Part shown: in pieces, positions 56,998 through 64,000 of the stretch
How positions within the stretch are numbered: position 1 is the first letter of the stretch
Layout: the number at the start of each line of letters is the position of its first letter
Origin: Chamaelirium japonicum
Lineage: Eukaryota; Streptophyta; Magnoliopsida; Liliales; Melanthiaceae
DNA length: 64,000 nt
Reading direction: 5' to 3'
Assembly (NCBI GenBank): GCA_947650365.1
Contig: CANTAL010000002.1
Span: 2,797,501 to 2,861,500 of the forward strand
Translations under genes and position numbers: made by a program
The notes under the pieces: model-generated
Told to the model about the DNA's origin: nothing
The model's database searches: none
What the model saw: the letters and a program-made list of their open reading frames with translations, nothing else

Positions 56998-59191
56998 AAT
57001 TAGAATGGATCGTACGAATGAATTAGAATGGATCGTACGAATGAATTAGAGTGGATCGTACGAATGAATTAGAATGGATTGAATTAGAATGGATACATTC
57101 GTACAAATGAATTAGAATGGATCGTACGAATGAATTAGAATGGATCGTGCGAATGAATTAGAATTGATCGTATGAATGAATTAGAATAGATTGTGCGAAT
57201 GAATTAAAATGATTCGTATAAATGAATTAGAATGGATCGTATGAGTGAATTAGAATGGATACAAAGGAATTAGAATGGATCATATGAATGAATTAGAATG
57301 GATCGTATGAATGAAATAGAATGGATCGTACGAATGAATTAGAATGGATCATGCGAATGAATTAGAATGGATCGTACGAATGAATTAGAATGGATTGTAC
57401 GAAGGAATTAGAATGGAAAGTACGAATGAATTAGAATGGATACCTTCGTGCAAATGAAATAGAATGGTTCGCACGAATGAATTAGAATGGATTGTACGAA
57501 TGAATTAGAATGGATAGTATGAATGAATTAGATTGGATCGTATTAATGAATTAGAATGGATCGTACGAATGAATTAGAATAGATCGTACGAATGAATTAG
57601 AATGGATACGAATGGATCGTACGAATGAGTAAGAATGGATCGTACGAATGAAATAGAATGGATTGTACGAATGAATTAGAATGGATACATTCGTGCGAAT
57701 GAATTAGGATGGATCGTATGAATGAATTAGAATGGATCGTACGAATGAATTAGAATGGATACATTCGTGCGAATGAATTAGAATGGATCGTATGAATGAA
57801 TTAGAATCGATCGTACGAATGAATTAGAATGGATCATGCGAATGAATTAGAATGGATCGTGCGAATGAATTAGAATGGATCGTATGAATGAATTAGAATG
57901 GATCGTGCGAATGAATTAGAATGGATCGTACGAATGAATTAGAATAGATTGTGCGAATGAAATAGAATGGATCGTACGAATGAATTAGAATGGATCGTAC
58001 GAATGAATTAGAATGGATCGTATGAATGAATTAGAATGGATCGTGCGAATGAATTAGAATGGATCGTACGAATGAAATAGAATGGATTCGCACGAATGTA
58101 TCCATTCTAATTCATTCGTACGATCCATTCTAATTCATTCGTACAATCCATTCTAATTCATTCGCACGATCCATTCGCATTCACTCAAACGATCCATTCT
58201 AATTCATTCATATGATCCATTCTAATTCATTCGCACGAATGTATCCATTCGAATTCATTCGTACGATCCATTCTAATTCATTTGTACGAATGTATCCACT
58301 CTAATTCATTCATACGATCCATTCTAATTCATTCGCACGAATGTATCCATTCCAATTCATTCGTACGATCAATTCTAATTCATTCGCACGATCTATTCGA
58401 GAATGGATCGTATTAATGAATTAGAATGGATCGTGCGAATGAATTAGAATGGATCGTACGAATGAGTAAGAATGGATCGTGCGAATGAATTAGAATGGAT
58501 CGTGCGAATGAATTAGAATGGATCGTACGAATGAATTAGAATGGATACATTCGTGCGAATGAATTAGAATGGATCGTATGAATGAATTAGAGTGGATACA
58601 TTCGTACAAATGAATAAGAATGGATCGTACAAATGAATTAGAATGGATACATTCGTGCGAATGAATTAGAATGGATCATATGAATGAATTAGAATGGATC
58701 GTTTGAGTGAATGCGAATGGATCGTGCGAATGAATTAGAATGGATTGTACGAATGAATTAGAATGGATCGTACGAATGAATTAGAATGGATCGTATGAAT
58801 GAATTAGAATGGATCGTACGAATGAATTAGAATGGATCGTACGAATGAATTAGAATGGATTGAATTAGAATGAATCGTACGAATGTATTAGAATGGATCG
58901 TATGAATGAATTAGAATGGATCGTGCGAATGAATTAGAATGGATCGTGCGAATGAATTAGAATGGATCGTATGAATGAATTAGAATGGATCGTATGAATG
59001 AATTAGATTGGATCGTATTAATGAATTAGAATGGATCGTACGAATGAATTAGAATAGATCGTACGAATGAATTAGAATGGATACGAAAGGATCGTACGAA
59101 TGAGTAAGAATGGATCGTACGAATAAAATAGAATGGATTGTACGAATGAATTAGAATAGATACATTCGTGCGAATGAATTAGGATGGATCG
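56993..59191. repeat. 23-bp satellite array, continuation right of the LTR
   Basis: Same unit and same variants as the main array. It is plus to about 58095, minus about 58096-58398, and plus to 59191. It resumes in the orientation in which the left array stopped, as expected if the LTR simply inserted. It contains no gene. Confidence 0.95.
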
Positions 59192-59350
59192 TGTCACGCC
59201 CCGGATTTTCCTGCGCATAGAAAACACGAGGTGTGATAATTTTGATGATTTTTTTTTTTGAAAATATTTTTATTTATTCTCCCTTGCTCGGATGGTCCCA
59301 TCCTCGCAAGGAAGAACCAAAAGATTAAAATAGAAGGAGAATCACTCGAC

Positions 59351-59453
59351 CATCAAGAGTATCACCTTTGGTGATCAGGAAACCATCTCCCCAACCAAAC
59401 AAGGACAGGAGACAGTTCTTGATCACGTAACAGTGTTACTCTTATGGGAGCAC
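59351..59453 (-). other. Stem-loop module, copy 1
   Basis: AAGAGTATCAC and GGTGATC on the left face GATCACGTAAC and GTTACTCTT on the right, giving an imperfect stem of about 20 bp. The loop holds a 28-bp core (CTCCCCAACCAAAC, then AAGGACAGGAGACA) at 59387-59414 that is repeated exactly in copy 2. Confidence 0.8.
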
Positions 59454-59907
59454 GTAGCTCAGCCTGCAGGGCGAACTGGACATCACATCTACTCAACTGG
59501 CCTAAAGGCCCCACGCTCAGTGTAAGGTTATTAATATTAGAGAGCAGCCGGTATTCAAACGCTTCAGTCCATTTCCACTAAAAGATCACAACTTACATGG
59601 ACAATCGGTTAAAATAAATACAGGACTTTCATATGCAACACTTTACAACTATTTACAACTCTCGACCTCTATACGACTGACGACTGCTCCACTTCCGCTC
59701 CTACTCTGGCATACCAGCTCCACGATTGCTCCAGTCTTCAGGGTACACTGCTGCTCCAGTTACAACTCGTCATCCTTTTGCTCTTACTCCATGCCAACGA
59801 ACATCGATACCTGAATTTGGTACATGATAATTCCCAAACCCTGAGTCACTTCGAAAAGGAACGAAGTGACGCAGCGATCACCCCTAAAATATCTTGCATT
59901 CTTGTAT
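59454..59907 (-). other. Element interior between the two stem-loop modules
   Basis: No gene seen. CTCCA-rich short repeats occur around 59685-59760 (GCTCCACTTCCGCTCC and CAGCTCCACGATTGCTCC), and a TTCGAAAAGGAACGAAGTGA foldback at about 59850-59869. Confidence 0.55.
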
Positions 59908-59991
59908 GAATACTCTTGGTGATCGTGAAATGCGCTCCCCAACCAAACAAGGACAGGAGACACACTTCTTGATCACGCAAGAGTATTACTA
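59908..59991 (-). other. Stem-loop module, copy 2
   Basis: TACTCTTGGTGATC (59911-59924) pairs with GATCACGCAAGAGTA (near 59971-59985) with a single bulge. The loop includes the same 28-bp core as copy 1, at 59935-59962. The offset between cores is 548 bp. Confidence 0.85.
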
Positions 59992-60900
59992 AAAATGCGA
60001 AGTAAGATGGCTAATAAAAATACTTAAACTATAAATCAAGTATGTATGATGATCATATTCAAGCCATGCCATAATGTCTACTAATAACTATTATTATCCC
60101 TTTCATCATTTGATTTCATCTAATGGTCAGTAACCAGTACTGTTGATCTCTTATTCAAATTGCATAACCTTAATTTACCAACCCTTCAATATTCTTTGCA
60201 ACATCAAACCCTTTTTATCATCATTAATAATTACTCAACAAATACGACTCAAGGTTATCCACACACCCCTAAATCACTATGCATTGCTTTCACTCATCAA
60301 CACTTAACCATAATTGAGTCAATCACTAAAAGCCTTACAATATTTGTGGTAAAACCTCAATCTCTGTAACACAGTTTAAACTCAACGATATAATCCATGA
60401 TCATCGGCCCACGACCGATATCACCTATGTCTCGTCTTTGAGTCAACAATTCATAACCACAATCCATCGTGGTCGATACTACCACAACTTACCATGCGAA
60501 CGCACTTAGGATAAGGATCTTGCCGAAGCCACAGAAACACAAAAGCTAGGGCGCACCCTTGCTTTCCTTCGGGCCCGTCGACCCGGAAAAATCGCGACAG
60601 TGCACACTCCCGAGCACTCGCGCCCTCACAACCACGGTCCGGTAGCGGCGTCATACAGACCAAGCCCCGCCTCCCAACGTCTCATCGGACCACTACTCCC
60701 AGCGACATGTCTGATCAAGGCATTCACTAACTCCGGACTTTCTTGTGTCCGAACAGGCATGCCTCTCAGGTAAAACAACTAACCGTCCTCGAGTGCCATG
60801 CCTGGGACCCGTAGGTCCCCAAGACTCAGTACCGCAGTACTAGCCCACTAGTGTCAACGACACTCTGCTCTGGCTTCGCAATTCCTTATACTAAAGATAG
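59992..60900 (-). other. Element interior, no gene recognised
   Basis: AT-rich to about 60460, then GC-richer to 60720. Open frames of about 70 codons occur on both strands (60160-60369 plus, 60451-60663 minus) but show no domain, no codon signature and no counterpart in the first LTR. Confidence 0.55.
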
Positions 60901-60922
60901 GTACGGGATCCCGACTTTACAT

Positions 60923-61012
60923 TAGATGACCTACTGTCATCTAAACGATACAAGGATTCTAACGTTACAATACAACCACACAAGTGTACACTAGGTAACC
61001 TATTATCACCTA
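60923..61012 (-). other. Pair of related 21-nt hairpins
   Basis: 60923-60943 has perfect 8-bp arms TAGATGAC and GTCATCTA with a 5-base loop. 60992-61012 has the same layout with TAGGTAAC and ATCACCTA. Position 4 of the stem has changed on both arms (A with T to G with C). Confidence 0.75.
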
Positions 61013-61065
61013 GAACTGTTGAAATTCTGGCATGCACAGTACAAACAAACAAGGGGCCCATTACA

Positions 61066-61128
61066 TACATACACGGGTACAAACATGCACACAGGGGTAC
61101 AATACACACATACAAGGGTATAACACAC
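61066..61128 (-). repeat. Short degenerate tandem repeat (about 22 bp x 3)
   Basis: Three units of the type ACATACACGGGTACAA, ACACAGGGGTACAA and ACATACAAGGGTATAA. The following 61129-61421 hold no recognised feature. Confidence 0.7.
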
Positions 61129-61421
61129 TCAAGTCATGGCCTGTACTAAGCCTATCATTAGGTACCGATCAACTCATCATTTCATCTCTTAGATTCATGC
61201 ATCAATTGGAAATCTTTCAAAATCTTAATTATATCTTCTCAAATCCTAAACCATCCGGCTGTAATAACGACCTACCGTTCCTTTTGGAAGATTCGCCGAA
61301 ACTTAGTTTAGACAATCATTTAGATATAATTTTAACATAACTCTATGTCGATATAGCCTGACTCACAGGGCTAACGAATCTATCACGACACCCAATAGGG
61401 TTAACATCATTGAAACTGTGC

Positions 61422-61549
61422 TACGTGGTAGGTTCAATTATTTGCATGTGACTACCTGACCATCATCCGTGTGCGATTATGGATCCACCCCCATCCCGCA
61501 CACGATGATCATGCAGCATTCCGCATGCATGGATTGAACCTACCACGTA
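61422..61549. repeat. 128-bp nested foldback
   Basis: Perfect 17-bp arms TACGTGGTAGGTTCAAT (61422-61438) and ATTGAACCTACCACGTA (61533-61549). Inside, ATCATCCGTGTGCG (61462-61475) pairs with CGCACACGATGAT (61497-61509) apart from one bulged base, and GCATG/CATGC pairs lie between. It may be a small foldback insertion or a structured RNA region of the element. Confidence 0.88.
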
Positions 61550-61715
61550 CTTTACATGCCTATGCATCTATAGACGTGGTTTGATTCTTTCTAGTCCTAG
61601 CACGAATGCTAGTAGATCAGTCCTGGCCGAAGCCACACTTGTCCTTAACCTAAACGAATTATCTACTATTTCGATTCGTGCTTTCGTCATGCTTATCAGC
61701 TTAATCCAATCATTA

Positions 61716-62478
61716 GGGTCATGGACCCTCAAAATTTGTGTAGGGCCATTGGCCCTTAATTCTAACCTAGGGTCATAGACCCTCAAGGAATCACAGGGTT
61801 ATTAGCCCTTAAACAAATATAGGGGGATAAGCCCTCAACAATCATAGGTCCCTTGACCTTATCATAGTCATGGCATTTACAAACATTCATATATCATTTA
61901 TCCTAAACATGGCATCATCACATTCAAGTGTAATTAATTATAGTGTCATAAATCCTAAACATGGCATCATCCTAAACATGTCATCTACTATCTTATACAT
62001 GTCATTAATTTCTAATTATAGTATCATCATTTTCAGTTGTTATTTATTAATTATAAACACAGCATCATCATATCTTAATTACATACGGGTCATCAGACCC
62101 TAATTGCACATGGGTTGTCAAACCCTAACTGTCGTATGGGTCACCAGACCTTGACTACACTTAAGTTAAACCCTATTTACATATGGGTTCTCTGAGCCTA
62201 ATTACCTAAGGGTTTTCAAACCCTGATGTACTTGGGTTGTCGGATCTTAATCGCATTTGGGTCAACTAGACCTAGGGTACATAGGGGCAAAACCCTAATT
62301 CTTGTATGGTTCTCACAACTCTAGTTACATATGGGTCATCAGACCCTGGTTATTTATGCGTCATTAAACCATGGTTATCTATGGGCCATTAGACCCTAGT
62401 TGTACATGACTCATTAGACCCGGGGTATACATGAGTCATTAGACCCTCGTCAGACATGGGTCATTCAACCCTGGCTAT
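61716..62478 (-). repeat. Array of about 20 mini-hairpin units (GGGTC...GACCC type)
   Basis: Units about 25-30 bp apart have a 5-bp stem and 3-4 base loop. Clean examples: GGGTC/GACCC at 61716-61728, 61770-61782 and 62087-62100; GGGCC/GGCCC at 61743-61755; GGGTT/AACCC at 62112-62125. Others are partly decayed. The regular part is 62081-62478. Between 61850 and 62060 is an AT-rich insert with three copies of CCTAAACATG (61902, 61954, 61971). Confidence 0.85.
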
Positions 62479-63262
62479 GGAATCTATTTCAAACTTCTAA
62501 GTAGGGTACACCATTCCTAACGATATCAGTTAAGATTTTTATACGGTGTAGTGTACGGGGAAACTCGGCCCCAAAATAGGTTCAGCCCTCAAAAGGACAA
62601 GTCTTATAGGTCAAAGTGGACCCCTAAGTCTTAGAGGGTACTCACTAGATTCTAGTAACATAGTTGGGTAGGTTTTGAGAATTAGGACCCGTTGTTGCTA
62701 GTTTTGCGACAATCAGAGTCCGAACCGCAAGTCTGCGATCGATGCGAGAGCAGCTGAACAGGGGCCCGCAGTAGGGGCATTTTGGTAACTATCACTAGTT
62801 GGGTTCAACCTACTATCAATTAGTAGGTCCCAAAATTTAGGACTCATTGCCGTTGGTTTCACAGTAAATCGGGGTCCATCCTAAAAGTTACGGTCAATGA
62901 AAGATTTACTGAACCGGGCCCCATATAGGGGCATTTTGGTAATTAATTATTTTCTAAATAAACCTATCGTAAACAGGTAGGTCTATTCAAAATGGTTCCG
63001 TTGTCGTCAGTTTCGCTGAATTCCGACTCCGGACAGTAAAATGGTGGCCCAACCAAAATCAGCGGGTTCAACAGTCTGGCTCAAGTGGACCGGACGGGGT
63101 TCACTATACAGTCTGAAGCAGACTGGATCCACTAAGCAGTTGGGTCGGATTCAGAGGATAAACGGGTCGGGTCGGATCTGTAACTCAAGTGGCCATTCAC
63201 AACTCATAAATATATATATTTTTCAAACTTAATTTGCTTACTAATAAGCCCTTACAAGCCAC
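62479..63262 (-). other. Element interior with diverged repeats shared with the first LTR
   Basis: Read on minus, it contains the repeated CGAAACTGACGAC / GAAACCAACGGCA / AAAACTAGCAACA motif (three places between 62693 and 63049), the GACCCGACCC tract and the CACTTGAGCCAGAC block. No coding evidence. Confidence 0.65.
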
Positions 63263-63740
63263 CTAATTTCCTAATGGTGCCCCCCTCCTTCCTCTCACTG
63301 TAACAGTGGGCGTTGGGGTAGGGGTTGCTCTACCCCAGCGCCGTCCCGTTGGCCGGCCGGCCTCCCCCGCACCACCAACAAGTGTGGGGTACAGAGAAGA
63401 GCCGCCTAGTGGTGGCCGTGACTCACGGAAGGAGGGAGAGGAGGCCGTGGTTTCGGTGGTGGTTCTCGGAGGTGGTGTCGCCGGCGGAGTCACCGGAGGA
63501 CGGGGCACGGTTCAGTCTGGGTTGGCGGGGGAGCCTCGAGGTTCGACGAGGATTTCAGGCCCGGCTCGGAAAAGCCGGGTGTTCACATAAACGGAAAGAG
63601 GAGTGTGTGTAGGGGCTTGCCTTGGGGTATCGGGGAGAAGCTGCCGGAGTTGAGTTTGGGGTCGCCGTGCGCTCCGTCTGTGGTGCCGTCGCCGAGGGCC
63701 GCCGGGTTCGTCGCCTTTGGTGTGCGTAGGTGGTCGGGGC
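63263..63740 (-). other. GC-rich stretch, not called as a gene
   Basis: Several frames on both strands are open at once (80-95 codons), giving low-complexity Pro/Arg/Gly-rich products. It occupies the same relative place as the GC-rich stretch of the first LTR, just downstream (on minus) of the GA-rich tract. Confidence 0.65.
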
Positions 63741-63754
63741 TCGGCTGCCGTGCG

Positions 63755-64000
63755 CCTTCCACTCCTCTCCTTCTACTCCTTCCTCTCTCCTCTCCTTCTT
63801 CTTCTTCCTCTCTCCTCTGGTTTCTCTCTCTTTTCTCTCTTCAGGTCCCTCTCTCTTTCCTCTCCTCTCTTTCTGGTCTCTCATCCGAGCCCACTCTCTC
63901 TCTGGTTCTCTCTCCTTCTTCTCTCTTTTCCTCTCTTCTCTCTCCCGAACTCCCTCTCTTGCTCTCTGGTTCTCCCTTCTCTCTTCTTCTTTCACTGAAG
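63755..64000 (-). repeat. Long CT-rich (GA-rich on minus) low-complexity tract
   Basis: Almost uninterrupted CTCTCT, CTTCTTC and CTCTTTC runs up to the window end. Its Lys/Glu/Arg-rich translation on minus is a by-product of the GA composition. Corresponds to the GA microsatellite region of the first LTR but is much longer. Confidence 0.85.

Larger units (their letters stand above)
59192..64000 (-). mobile_element. Second, longer LTR-like element, cut by the window edge
   Basis: Begins abruptly after satellite with TGTCACGCCCCGGAT. Its complement, ATCCGGGGCGTGACA, resembles the last bases of the 53437-56992 LTR, so the element lies on minus with its 3' tip at 59192. Further order on minus matches the first LTR: GA-rich tract, GC-rich stretch, GACCCGACCC tract, a GTCCACTTGAGCCAGAC block resembling GTTCACTTGAACCAGAC of the first, then the repeated GAAACCA-type motif. 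More than 4.8 kb are visible, so if it is all LTR it is longer than the first. No retroelement protein domain is visible. Its other end and target duplication are outside the window. Treated as a fossil. Confidence 0.65.

Noticed and set aside
61568-62103. Open frames of 65-77 codons in the second element
   Set aside because: The frames at 61568-61786 (minus) and 61581-61778 (plus) are mutual shadows. The one at 61870-62103 runs through AT-rich direct repeats and the start of the mini-hairpin array.
63555-63995. 146-codon Lys/Glu/Arg-rich frame on minus and its Ser/Leu/Phe-rich plus-strand partner (63717-63998)
   Set aside because: Both are translations of the CT/GA low-complexity tract and of the GC-rich sequence next to it.
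59192-64000. Reading the second element as a plus-strand LTR starting with TGTCACGCCCCG
   Set aside because: Tip sequence alone allows either orientation, but the order of the GA-rich, GC-rich, GACCCGACCC and GAAACCA-type motifs matches the first LTR only when it is read on minus.

Overview
The window looks like non-coding, repeat-dominated nuclear DNA of a flowering plant with a repeat-rich genome. I reach this from a very long satellite array interrupted by large LTRs of the TGTCACGCCCCG / CGGGGCGTGACA end type that is widespread in plant Ty3/Gypsy-like elements. I see no convincing protein-coding gene, tRNA, rRNA or other host gene on either strand. The species and chromosome position cannot be read from the sequence.

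Layout. (1) 1-53436 is one almost uninterrupted array of a 23-bp unit: GAATGAATTAG followed by AATGGATCGTAC on the plus strand. The array is not head-to-tail throughout. It flips between the plus reading (GAATGAATTAG) and its complement (CTAATTCATTC) roughly 90 times, in blocks from about 25 bp to about 2.5 kb. Superimposed on it are recent kilobase-scale duplications: a block of about 7.8 kb copied at an offset of about 8.4 kb (18902-26746 and 27311-35154), a third truncated copy of its main part (35155-38885), a 516-bp unit present three times, and a near-identical 1,905-bp tandem duplication (40446-44255). (2) 53437-56992 is a 3,556-bp insertion with TG...CA ends and a 5-bp target duplication (one mismatch), best read as a solo LTR. 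(3) 56993-59191 is the same 23-bp array resuming in the same orientation. (4) From 59192 to the window edge at 64000 is a second, longer LTR-like sequence. It is related to the first by end sequence and by the order of internal motifs, but lies in the opposite orientation and is cut off by the window.

How the parts relate. The satellite is the host substrate and the two LTR-type elements landed in it. The most interesting signals are three. Satellite orientation switches coincide with small palindromes that the unit itself carries (AATT, GATC, CGTACG). Satellite variants are dominated by CpG decay. The LTR elements carry families of short stem-loops whose two arms change together, including a run of GGGTC/GACCC-type mini-hairpins at 61716-62478 and a 128-bp nested foldback at 61422-61549. 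Block boundaries in the array were read by eye and are good to about 10-25 bp.
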